Positions 32,683 to 39,940 of a stretch of DNA of 46,312 nucleotides are shown here, piece by piece; within the stretch, counting starts at the first letter, position 1; each line of letters begins with the position of its first letter. The notes under the pieces are model-generated. The model made no database searches and was not told the origin of the DNA. It saw only the letters and a program-made list of their open reading frames with translations. This DNA is from Rothia sp. HMSC078H08. GTDB taxonomy: Bacteria; Actinomycetota; Actinomycetes; Actinomycetales; Micrococcaceae. The DNA lies in assembly GCF_001808955.1 (NCBI RefSeq), contig NZ_KV795256.1, positions 76,935 through 123,246 on the forward strand, read 5' to 3'. The translations under genes were made by a program, and so were the position numbers.

Positions 32683-34515
32683 ATGTCCTCACTTCCCAAC
32701 CACATGCGCTTTGCGCTACCCAAAAATGTGGCCAAGAGCAGCTGCGCCATCACCCTGGCTGGCGCTATGCTCTTGCCTCTCTCCCCCGCGTTTGCCGCAC
32801 CTGCTACTCCGGTAGCAACCCAGGCTGTTGAACAGGGCGAGGCTCAGGGTGCTCAGCGTCTGCAGGTTACCTCCGGCACTTTTGATATTCTCAAGGGCGG
32901 CAACGTGACGGTTAGCGGCTCCGGTTTCTCCAAGGACTTCGTTCAGGGCAAGTCGTTCCGCCTGTACGTTGTTCCGAAGGGTGAAAGCGTCGCTTTCCCG
33001 CCGCACCACCCGCGTGATTACCCCTTCTATGTTCAGGATGTTCCCGCCTCCGCCTTTGCGGCTGACGGCACCGTGAACCTGACCGCTTCTATCGGCGCTA
33101 ACTATCTGGAGGCCAATGGCTCGTCCTTCGATGTTGTGCTCGGTTACCGCGATGACGCTGAAGACGGCTGGATTCCCGCGGATGAGGTTCGTACTGAGCT
33201 GAAGGTCGCGGATGTTCCCACCGTTGATTCCCCTACCCTGTCGTACAGCGCTTCGTCGGTGAATGCTTCTGAGAACGCTAAGGTCACTGTGAACGGTGCT
33301 GGCTTCCAGAACATTTCGTACAACGGTAGCGAGTCGCTGATTGTTGCGGTTCGTGCGGTTGATCCGGCGACCGGCAAGGCGACCGGCCCCGCGCTGGCTC
33401 AGTCGGAGGCTAAGTTCACCTCCTACTCTGCGTTCTTCGGCCAGTACATGGGTTACACCAACGGCCGCTTCTCGACTGTTCTGGACATCCCGGCGGGTAC
33501 CCTGAAGTCCGGTAGCTCCTACGTTGTGCAGACTTTCGAGTTCAATGTTCCGGAAGATAACGATGAGGCGAACAACCAGGCACTGAGCACTCAGGCGTTT
33601 GTTCCGGTGAACGGCGAGAACGCTAAGACTGCTTCGCCTTCGGTGTCCCTGAGCACTGACAAGGTTGATCTGAGCTCTTCGACCACTATCCGTGTAAAGG
33701 GTAAGGACTTCAAGGTTCCGGCTGGCGCTACCGTGAACGTTCTGTTCTCTGAGGCTGAGGCTGACGGCAACCCGACCGGTGAGGCTCTGGATAGCATCAC
33801 TCTGAGCGCTGACCGCGTGGCAACCGGCGCGTTTGAGACGACCGTTAACGTTGACGGCACCAAGCTGGACGCTGATGGCCACTACGCTATTTTCGTGACC
33901 GTGAACTACGCCGATGGTGACAGCGAGCGCATCGCGGCTGATTACCTGACTTTGACCGGTGAGTCTGCGAACAAGAAGGCTCGTGAGCGTTTCGCTGATG
34001 TTCCGGCTGCTCACGCGAACCACAAGGCTGTTCTGTGGGCTGCTGATCAGAAGCTGATTGATTCTCGTGAGAAGGATTGGTTCGGCGTTAATGATGATGC
34101 GACCCGCGGTGAGCTGACTGTTGCACTGTACCGTATGGCTGGTTCCCCGAAGGTTACCCTGCCGGCTACTAGCCCGTACCCGGATGTGAAGACCGATGAC
34201 CCGAACTACACTGCGTACATTTGGGCTCGTCAGAAGGGCATTACTTTCGGCTGGTCTGATGGTAAGTTCCACGCGAATGCGTCTGTTTCTAACGCTACTG
34301 TTGCGGCGTTCCTGTACCGTTTCGATGGTAAGAAGCCGGTTGTTGCGACTGAGGCGCCGTACACCGATGTAAAGGTCGGCTCTGCGTTCTACCGTGAGAT
34401 TACTTGGGCTAAGCAGCAGAAGCTACAGGTTTTCCCGGGTTCTGAGTACCACCCGTCTGCGCTGGTGAGCCGTGGTGAGCTGGCTGGTTTCTTGATGAAC
34501 TACAAGGTCCGCTAG
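32683..34515 (+). CDS. Exported SLH protein with three Ig-like domains (array gene 6)
   Basis: 610 residues; the clearest copy of the family. Signal peptide SCAITLAGAMLLPLSPAFAA. Three Ig-like domains: LQVTSGTFDILKGGNVTVSG (about 60), PTLSYSASSVNASENAKVTVNG (about 185) and PSVSLSTDKVDLSSSTTIRVKG (about 322). Three SLH repeats follow from about 433, and all have the expected layout: RFADVPAAHANHKAVLWA...ATRGEL, SPYPDVKTDDPNYTAYIWA...SNATVA, and PYTDVKVGSAFYREITWA...VSRGEL. The start is ATG 32683 (MSSLPN) with GATTGGATAACA ahead; ten upstream codons in frame are not coding. Its signal start links it to genes 8-10, its leader to genes 2-5. Codon choice is narrow (GCT, GGT, CGT, CTG, AAG), as in well-expressed genes. 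A major surface protein is a fair guess. Confidence 0.86.
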   Translation: MSSLPNHMRFALPKNVAKSSCAITLAGAMLLPLSPAFAAPATPVATQAVEQGEAQGAQRLQVTSGTFDILKGGNVTVSGSGFSKDFVQGKSFRLYVVPKGESVAFPPHHPRDYPFYVQDVPASAFAADGTVNLTASIGANYLEANGSSFDVVLGYRDDAEDGWIPADEVRTELKVADVPTVDSPTLSYSASSVNASENAKVTVNGAGFQNISYNGSESLIVAVRAVDPATGKATGPALAQSEAKFTSYSAFFGQYMGYTNGRFSTVLDIPAGTLKSGSSYVVQTFEFNVPEDNDEANNQALSTQAFVPVNGENAKTASPSVSLSTDKVDLSSSTTIRVKGKDFKVPAGATVNVLFSEAEADGNPTGEALDSITLSADRVATGAFETTVNVDGTKLDADGHYAIFVTVNYADGDSERIAADYLTLTGESANKKARERFADVPAAHANHKAVLWAADQKLIDSREKDWFGVNDDATRGELTVALYRMAGSPKVTLPATSPYPDVKTDDPNYTAYIWARQKGITFGWSDGKFHANASVSNATVAAFLYRFDGKKPVVATEAPYTDVKVGSAFYREITWAKQQKLQVFPGSEYHPSALVSRGELAGFLMNYKVR

Positions 34516-34973
34516 GGCTCTATAAGGTTCGCTAGGACTAGTCTCTAGGGTCTATGGATTATGCCGGGCTGGCGGCGATGAAACATTGGTTTTATCCCGC
34601 TGACCCGGCTTTTCTGTGCTCTTGCGGGGTGTTTATGAGGTGTCTGCAGGGTATCTGTAGGGGTGTGGTGAGCTGGGCTGTTGTCCGCTAATGTTCCGCG
34701 GTTTTTCGAGGTATTTTTGCCGGCTAACACGCTAATGTGGGCTGTACCGCATGTGGGGCGCACCTCATGCGGTACCCGCTATTGGGCGGATTTTTGGGGT
34801 GCTCCACTCCCCTTTTTAAGAATGTTCTGTGGAGTGTAAATTAATATTTTTCAAGCTGTGGTTTATGCTTAGGACTGTTGCGCCCCCTTAGTGCGCACCC
34901 TTATCCGGCTGGGTGCGTAGAAGAACTAGAGGGAGCCCTGCACACACCGATACATCAACCACATTGAGGATTT
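34516..34973. other. Region between array genes 6 and 7
   Basis: 458 bases with no gene I trust. A hairpin (GCCGGGCTGGCGG near 34570 with CCGCTGACCCGGC near 34597, then TTTT) probably ends gene 6. The AT-rich part around 34825-34870 (AAATTAATATTTTTCAAGC) is the likely promoter area of gene 7, but I cannot fix the boxes. Confidence 0.5.
34568..34615 (+). terminator. Terminator of array gene 6
   Basis: A GC-rich stem (GCCGGG with CCCGGC, extended by GGCGG/CCGC) is followed by TTTTCT. It lies about 60 bases after the stop. Confidence 0.65.
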
Positions 34974-35858
34974 ATGTCCCAGAATTTTAAGCAGTCGACT
35001 GATACTGCCCATAATTCTTCTGCACCTCTGCTGGCACCGGAGGGCACCCCCGAGGCTTCTTCTCAGGCTGAGTCGAAGAAGCGTAAGCGCCGCCGTATTG
35101 AGCTGGCTGTTGGCGCTGTGGCGTTGGCGGGTGTTTTGTATCTGCCGTTCTCACCTCTTTTCTCTTTTTATGATTCGTCGGAGGCGCGTCTTTCTTCGGC
35201 GGATACTGCTGCGCCGGTAGCTGCTTCGGTGCCTGCTACCTCCTCTCCTCTGGCGTCGAGTTCTTCGACTCAGGGCCCGAAGATTCTGCGTCCGTCCGTG
35301 ACTGCGCCGGATGCGAACACTATTTTTGCTGATGCTCCCGAGGACTCTGCGTACTATGCGGGTATCCGTTGGGCTGTTCGTACTGAGACTATGCTTCCGG
35401 TTTCTGAGGACCATTTTGGTGCTGAGGATCCGGTGACTCGTGGCGAGCTGATCACCATGTTCTATAAGCTGGCGGGTTCGCCGGCAGTGACCCGTCCGGA
35501 GCATTCGCCGTATGCAGATGTTGATGAGTCTGACCCGAACTATGATGCGTACCTGTGGGCGCGTCAGGAGCGTATTACGTCCGGTTGGGTTGATGGTAAG
35601 TTCCATGCGGAGGCGCGTCTGTCGAATGCTTCTGCGGCGGCTTTGCTGTACCGTGCTGATGGTGCGCAGAAGATTCAGATGTCGGGTTCTTCGCCGTTTA
35701 GCGATGTTTCGTCTGTGACTCCGTTCTACCGTCAGATTGTGTGGGCGTCTCGTCGTGGTGTGTCTACGGTGTCTGAGGGTAATGCTTTTGAGCCGACGGC
35801 TCAGACGTCTCGTGGTCGTGTTGCGATGATGATGTACCTGTACTTCCGCACTTCCTAG
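34974..35858 (+). CDS. Membrane-anchored minimal SLH protein (array gene 7)
   Basis: 294 residues, much shorter than its neighbours. The first 43 residues are polar and end in a very basic run (KKRKRRR). A single membrane segment follows (ELAVGAVALAGVLYLPFSPLFSF, about 44-66), with no cleavage site I can see. A Ser/Ala/Pro linker leads to three SLH repeats from about residue 115 (TIFADAPEDSAYYAGIRWA...VTRGELI; SPYADVDESDPNYDAYLWA...GWVDGKFHAEARLSNAS; SPFSDVSSVTPFYRQIVWA...TSRGRVA). So the SLH part is held at the membrane outer face rather than released, which would tie the membrane to the wall polymer or to the same ligand. There are no Ig-like domains. The start follows GAGGATTT. Confidence 0.82.
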   Translation: MSQNFKQSTDTAHNSSAPLLAPEGTPEASSQAESKKRKRRRIELAVGAVALAGVLYLPFSPLFSFYDSSEARLSSADTAAPVAASVPATSSPLASSSSTQGPKILRPSVTAPDANTIFADAPEDSAYYAGIRWAVRTETMLPVSEDHFGAEDPVTRGELITMFYKLAGSPAVTRPEHSPYADVDESDPNYDAYLWARQERITSGWVDGKFHAEARLSNASAAALLYRADGAQKIQMSGSSPFSDVSSVTPFYRQIVWASRRGVSTVSEGNAFEPTAQTSRGRVAMMMYLYFRTS

Positions 35859-35918
35859 TTTTTGCACTTCCTAGTTTCTGTGCTTTGTTTTAGCGCTTTG
35901 CTTTAGCGTGTTTGGCGG

Positions 35919-35955
35919 CCCCGCACTCTTGTTTGGGAGTGCGGGGTTCTTTTTT
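35919..35955 (+). terminator. Terminator of array gene 7
   Basis: CCCCGCACTC (35919-35928) pairs with GAGTGCGGGG (35937-35946), followed by TTCTTTTTT. Confidence 0.92.
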
Positions 35956-36041
35956 CGGGCTTTAGCCTGCTGGGCTCAGTTTTTAGCGGCTGGTCAACCT
36001 GGGAAAACCCTCAGAACCTTCAAGTCTCTCTTGAGTGTTTC

Positions 36042-36070
36042 CTGACATCTGTTCAGCCCTTTGATAGGGT
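36042..36070 (+). promoter_or_regulatory. Promoter of array gene 8
   Basis: CTGACA (36042-36047), 17 bases, TAGGGT (36065-36070). The same boxes and spacing, with TTGAGTG ahead, precede genes 9 and 10. Confidence 0.78.
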
Positions 36071-36078
36071 GAAATTGT

Positions 36079-36095
36079 CCCCGAAATTGACGGGG
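36079..36095 (+). promoter_or_regulatory. Conserved 5' leader hairpin of array gene 8
   Basis: CCCCG and CGGGG with the loop AAATTGA lie 9-25 bases past the -10 box, at the very start of the predicted mRNA. The hairpin is shared with genes 9 and 10. Confidence 0.55.
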
Positions 36096-36204
36096 ATATT
36101 CGACCACTTCTCATTGGGTTGGCGCAGATTCGACGAAGATTTCTCACCCCAGAAACCCTATGAAACTGCATCATCCCGGTGGGTACGACCCGTAAGGATG
36201 ATGT

Positions 36205-37740
36205 ATGTCCCCGCTTCCGAACTCTAAGTCTTCTTTCCTCCGTGCGGCGCAGGGATGCGGCGCACTGGTGCTGGCTGGTGCGATGGTTCTGCCGATGACT
36301 CCGGCACTCGCCCAGGATGCGGCACCTGCCGCTAATGCACCGATGGCAAATGCTGTGACCCCCAAGCCTGCAGCTCAGGACGCTGCGGCACAGCCGACGT
36401 ACTCCACCGACTATGACACCATTTTTTACACCGGTGAGGGCGGCACCGTGACCCTGAAGGGTACCGGTTTCACCAAGGAATGGCGTGAGCAGCACGGCAC
36501 CGTTGTCTTCTACATTGCTGCTACGAAGGATCGCCCCGGTAATGCTGAGCCTTCCACCTCGATGCTTCGTTTTGAAGAGGGTAAGGACTTCACCATTGCT
36601 GATGACGGTACTTTTGAGGCAAAGCTGACCGTCAAGGCTAAGGCGCTGGAGAGTTTCTACACTCCCATCGATTATTTCCCGGGTATCACCCTGGATGAGG
36701 TGCGTTACGAGACGGGTATTTTGACCGAGGCTAAGGGTCAGCCGCAGTCGAGCATTGAGGATATTTGGGCTCGCAAGAACGTTATCGCCCACCACCCGAT
36801 GTACACCCGCGCTTACCATCCGCAGGTCCTGGCACCTAAGTGGAAGTATGATGCCCTGAAGGACACTACGAAGGATCAGGAGCTGCTGATTCAGGGTGAG
36901 GGTTTCGTTGGGGAGGAACTGCCTGGCCGTGAGGGTGCCATGTACGTGATTCGTGAGAAGGGCACCGGCACCCCCGTCCTGGCGATGAGCGATATGAAGT
37001 CCTACTATGAAGGTCCCGATGGCGTAACCCGCCTGGAGGGAGGCACTCTTTACCGCACCATCAAGCTCCCCGCAAACACCCTGGATCCGTCTAAGCAGTA
37101 CGTCATTGAGGCGTGGAGCGACTACGACTACGACCTCACCAAGAAGGACAGGCCCCTCATCACCCCGATTGTGGGTTTGGCGCCGGAGCACCGCGGTGTT
37201 CTTATGGCTCACCAGGATCTGAAGTTTGAGGGTGTTCCGGACTTCACGGATGCTACTGTGCCCAAGGGAGAATACAAGACCCTGACTTCGAAGCTCACCT
37301 ACCAGGAGCAACAGCAGCGTGCTACCCGCGGCGAGTTGACTGCGGCACTGTACGCTCAGGCTGGTAGCCCCAAGGTGAACCTCCCGGCAGTCTCCCCCTG
37401 GCCGGATGTGAAGACCACCGACCCGAACTACACCGCTTACGTGTGGGCTCGTCAGAAGGGTATTACTTTCGGCTGGTCTGATGGTAAGTTCCACGCGGAT
37501 GCCGGTATTTCGAACGCTACGGTTGCGGCGTTCACCTACCGTGCAGCGGGTTCCCCGGCGGTATCAGGTGTGTCTTCCTTTACCGATGTGAAGCCGAATT
37601 CTGCGTTCTACCGTGAGATTCTGTGGTCCACTCAGCAGTATGTCATTAATCCGGATTTCGGCTCTTTTAATGCGACGGACCTGGTGAATCGTGGTCAGTT
37701 GGAGCAGATGCTGTTCAATTTCCAGAACCGCGCTAAGTAA
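36205..37740 (+). CDS. Exported SLH protein (array gene 8, subgroup B)
   Basis: 511 residues. Signal peptide: SSFLRAAQGCGALVLAGAMV then LPMTPALAQ, nearly identical in genes 8-10. D1 is GGTVTLKGTGFTKEWREQHG (about 74) and D2 about 225-330 (ELLIQGEGFVGEELPG; LPANTLDPSKQYVIEAWSDY). The SLH part starts near 365 with an incomplete first repeat (only RATRGELTAALYAQAGSPKV). The second is canonical (SPWPDVKTTDPNYTAYVWA, GWSDGKFHADAGISNATVA), and the third reads FTDVKPNSAFYREILWSTQ...VNRGQLEQML. It ends FQNRAK. The start is ATG 36205 behind AAGGATGATGT. It is about 100 bases downstream of a shared promoter and hairpin leader. Surface attachment is inferred; no enzyme motif. Confidence 0.84.
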   Translation: MSPLPNSKSSFLRAAQGCGALVLAGAMVLPMTPALAQDAAPAANAPMANAVTPKPAAQDAAAQPTYSTDYDTIFYTGEGGTVTLKGTGFTKEWREQHGTVVFYIAATKDRPGNAEPSTSMLRFEEGKDFTIADDGTFEAKLTVKAKALESFYTPIDYFPGITLDEVRYETGILTEAKGQPQSSIEDIWARKNVIAHHPMYTRAYHPQVLAPKWKYDALKDTTKDQELLIQGEGFVGEELPGREGAMYVIREKGTGTPVLAMSDMKSYYEGPDGVTRLEGGTLYRTIKLPANTLDPSKQYVIEAWSDYDYDLTKKDRPLITPIVGLAPEHRGVLMAHQDLKFEGVPDFTDATVPKGEYKTLTSKLTYQEQQQRATRGELTAALYAQAGSPKVNLPAVSPWPDVKTTDPNYTAYVWARQKGITFGWSDGKFHADAGISNATVAAFTYRAAGSPAVSGVSSFTDVKPNSAFYREILWSTQQYVINPDFGSFNATDLVNRGQLEQMLFNFQNRAK

Positions 37741-37756
37741 GGCGGACTAGTTCTAC

Positions 37757-37817
37757 GCTGAATACCCCGTGTTCTCGAGCAGGTTTTCTGTTCGGGCACA
37801 CGGGGTTCAGCTTTTAC
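37757..37817 (+). terminator. Terminator of array gene 8
   Basis: CTGAATACCCCGTGT pairs with ACACGGGGTTCAG, followed by CTTTT. The stem surrounds a 28-base loop. Confidence 0.82.
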
Positions 37818-37872
37818 CGGCTGATCAACCTGTGAAATGTCTCAAAACCTTCAAGCCTCCCTTGAGTGTTCC

Positions 37873-37901
37873 CTGACATCATTTGGAGGGTTTGATAGGG
37901 T
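37873..37901 (+). promoter_or_regulatory. Promoter of array gene 9
   Basis: CTGACA (37873-37878), 17 bases, TAGGGT (37896-37901), preceded by TTGAGTG as in genes 8 and 10. Confidence 0.78.
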
Positions 37902-37909
37902 GAAAATGT

Positions 37910-37926
37910 CCCCGAAACCGACGGGG
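37910..37926 (+). promoter_or_regulatory. Conserved 5' leader hairpin of array gene 9
   Basis: CCCCG and CGGGG with an AAACCGA loop lie directly after the promoter. The loop GAAACCGA is identical in gene 10. Confidence 0.55.
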
Positions 37927-38028
37927 CTTCCAACCATTTTTCTCATAGGGCGCGCAGATTCAACGGCGAATTCCCTACCCGCCGTTGAGCCCGCAGAGCC
38001 CTGCGAGAAACAACTTTAAGGATGTGTT

Positions 38029-39600
38029 ATGTCCTCGCTTCCGAACTCTAAGTCTTCTTTCCTCCGCGCTGCTCAGGGTTGCGGCGCATTGGCGTTGGCT
38101 GGTGCTATGGTTCTGCCGATGACCCCGGCACTGGCTCAGAATGCGGCTCCTGCCGCTGATGCCGCTGTTGCTGCCGCTACCCCTCAGGCAGCTAACCAGG
38201 TCGCTGCGGCTACCCCGACCCTTGAGGTTTCCATCCCTGACGGTTACAAGTACGACGGCGTGAACCCCTCCCTCGTCACGACTGAGGGCGGTACCATCCA
38301 TGTGAAGGGTGCGGGTTACACCAAGGAGTGGCGTGCTCAGCACGGTACCGTGGCGCTGTACATTGCTCCCGCGAACTACGCGCCCTCCGGCTACGAGATT
38401 CCGACTTCGAAGATGCTGCGCTTCGTGGAGGGTCAGGACTTCACCATTACCGATGACGGCACTTTTGAGGCTGATCTGAAGGTTGAGGCGTACAAGCTTG
38501 CTGCCTACTACTTCATCGATGATGACAACTTCCACGACCCGACCGGCGGCACCAAGTACGATGTCCTCTACGAAATTCGCGTGGTTGCTGAACAGAAGGA
38601 TCAGAAGCCGCTGACCGCTCAGGAGCTGTGGACCAGCAAGAACGTGGTGAGCACCCAGGTACTGAATACTATGGGTGAGAAGCCGGCGCCGTTCGCACCG
38701 CGCCTGGGTTACAACGCTGTGACTGACCCCATAAAATCACAGGATCTGAACGTTGGTGGCCAGGGGTTTAACGGCGATATTCACTCCGTTAGGGGCGTTC
38801 AGCTCGTGGTTCGTGAGAAGGGCTCGAACACCCCGGTTCTGGCAACCAGCGACATTATCGAGTTTGACCACCCCACCCAGTCTTCGGCGTACCGTGATGG
38901 CAACCTGAACGGTACCGTGAATCTTCCGGCAAACACTCTGAACGCTTCGAAGAAGTACGTGATTGAGGTCTGGGCTAACGACGGTTACGGCAATAACGGT
39001 AAGCTGATCGCACCGGTCGTGGGCAGGTCCACCAAGGGCCGCGGTACCCTACTCGCGTGGCAGGACCTGGACCTGAACGGCACGAACGGTTACAGGGAGG
39101 CGAACCTGCCCAACGCTCAGGATCCCAAGAAGGATGACAACCAGAAGCCCGATCCTTCCGATGAGAAGCTGGAGACCCTCGCTACCCGCGGTGAGCTCGC
39201 AGCTGCCCTGTACATTCAGGCGGGCACCCCCGAGGTGAAGCTGCCTGAAACTTCTCCCTGGCCGGATGTGAAGACCACCGACCCGAACTTCCCCGCGTAC
39301 GTGTGGGCTCGTCAGAAGGGTATTACCTTCGGCTGGTCGGACGGCAAGTTCCATGCTGATGCAGGCATTTCGAACGCTACCGTTGCGGCGTTCACCTACC
39401 GTGCGGCTGGTTCGCCCGCGGTTAAGGGCGACTCCCCGTACAGTGATGTGGCTCCCGGTTCGGCGTTCTACCGTGAGATTCTGTGGGCTCAGCAGAACAA
39501 GGTGGTGCTGAACGCTAACGGCGCTTTCGATGCTCAGTACATGGTGACTCATGGTGAGTTGGAGACTCTGATTGAGGCGTTCCAGGCTCGCGCTAAGTAA
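38029..39600 (+). CDS. Exported SLH protein (array gene 9, subgroup B)
   Basis: 523 residues. It shares the MSSLPNSKSSFLRAAQGCG signal start with gene 8 and is cleaved near ALAQ. D1 (TTEGGTIHVKGAGYTKEWRA, about 83) has a YFIDDDNFHDPTGGTKYDVL loop of its own. D2 contains LNVGGQGFNGDIHSVRGVQL and LPANTLNASKKYVIEVWAND. Before the SLH part is an Asp/Lys-rich hinge (DPKKDDNQKPDPSDEKLETL). SLH repeats from about 380 read ATRGELAAALYIQAGTPEV; SPWPDVKTTDPNFPAYVWA with GWSDGKFHADAGISNATVA; and PYSDVAPGSAFYREILWAQ with VTHGELETLI, where His replaces the usual Arg. It ends FQARAK. Start ATG 38029 behind AAGGATGTGTT. Codons are of the well-expressed kind. Confidence 0.84.
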   Translation: MSSLPNSKSSFLRAAQGCGALALAGAMVLPMTPALAQNAAPAADAAVAAATPQAANQVAAATPTLEVSIPDGYKYDGVNPSLVTTEGGTIHVKGAGYTKEWRAQHGTVALYIAPANYAPSGYEIPTSKMLRFVEGQDFTITDDGTFEADLKVEAYKLAAYYFIDDDNFHDPTGGTKYDVLYEIRVVAEQKDQKPLTAQELWTSKNVVSTQVLNTMGEKPAPFAPRLGYNAVTDPIKSQDLNVGGQGFNGDIHSVRGVQLVVREKGSNTPVLATSDIIEFDHPTQSSAYRDGNLNGTVNLPANTLNASKKYVIEVWANDGYGNNGKLIAPVVGRSTKGRGTLLAWQDLDLNGTNGYREANLPNAQDPKKDDNQKPDPSDEKLETLATRGELAAALYIQAGTPEVKLPETSPWPDVKTTDPNFPAYVWARQKGITFGWSDGKFHADAGISNATVAAFTYRAAGSPAVKGDSPYSDVAPGSAFYREILWAQQNKVVLNANGAFDAQYMVTHGELETLIEAFQARAK

Positions 39601-39676
39601 GGTCGTTTAGCCCGCCCGCATCCCCCTCGGGTTTTACCTTGAGGGCGCGTGCGGTGCATCGGATAACTCTCTGGTT

Positions 39677-39727
39677 CCCCGTGCTCCCGAATGGTTTTCT
39701 GTTCGGGAGCACGGGGTTCAGCTTTTA
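39677..39727 (+). terminator. Terminator of array gene 9
   Basis: A perfect 15-bp stem (39677-39691 with 39702-39716) and a 10-base loop, followed by TTCAGCTTTT. Confidence 0.88.
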
Positions 39728-39782
39728 ACAGCTACCGCTGTATGAGATTTCTCGAAACCATAAAGTATTCCTTGAGTGTTTC

Positions 39783-39811
39783 CTGACAATCGTTCAACGC
39801 TTTGATAGGGT
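39783..39811 (+). promoter_or_regulatory. Promoter of array gene 10
   Basis: CTGACA (39783-39788), 17 bases, TAGGGT (39806-39811), with TTGAGTGTTT just ahead as before gene 8. Confidence 0.78.
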
Positions 39812-39817
39812 GAGGAT

Positions 39818-39838
39818 ATCCCCGAAACCGAGGGGGAT
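39818..39838 (+). promoter_or_regulatory. Conserved 5' leader hairpin of array gene 10
   Basis: ATCCCC and GGGGAT pair around a GAAACCGAG loop. The stem bases differ from genes 8 and 9, yet pairing is kept. Confidence 0.55.
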
Positions 39839-39940
39839 TTTCAACCACTTTTCTCATCGGGCGTGCGCAGATTCTGCGACCGATTCCCAACCTGCCGGTA
39901 AGCTCGCGCAGCCCCGGAGAAATGACCCTAAGGATGTCTT

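Larger units (their letters stand above)
39601..39940. other. Region between array genes 9 and 10
   Basis: 340 bases holding, in order, a strong terminator, the shared promoter, the leader hairpin and a roughly 100-base conserved leader that includes GCGCAGATTC. Everything that can be seen is regulatory; no gene. Confidence 0.7.
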
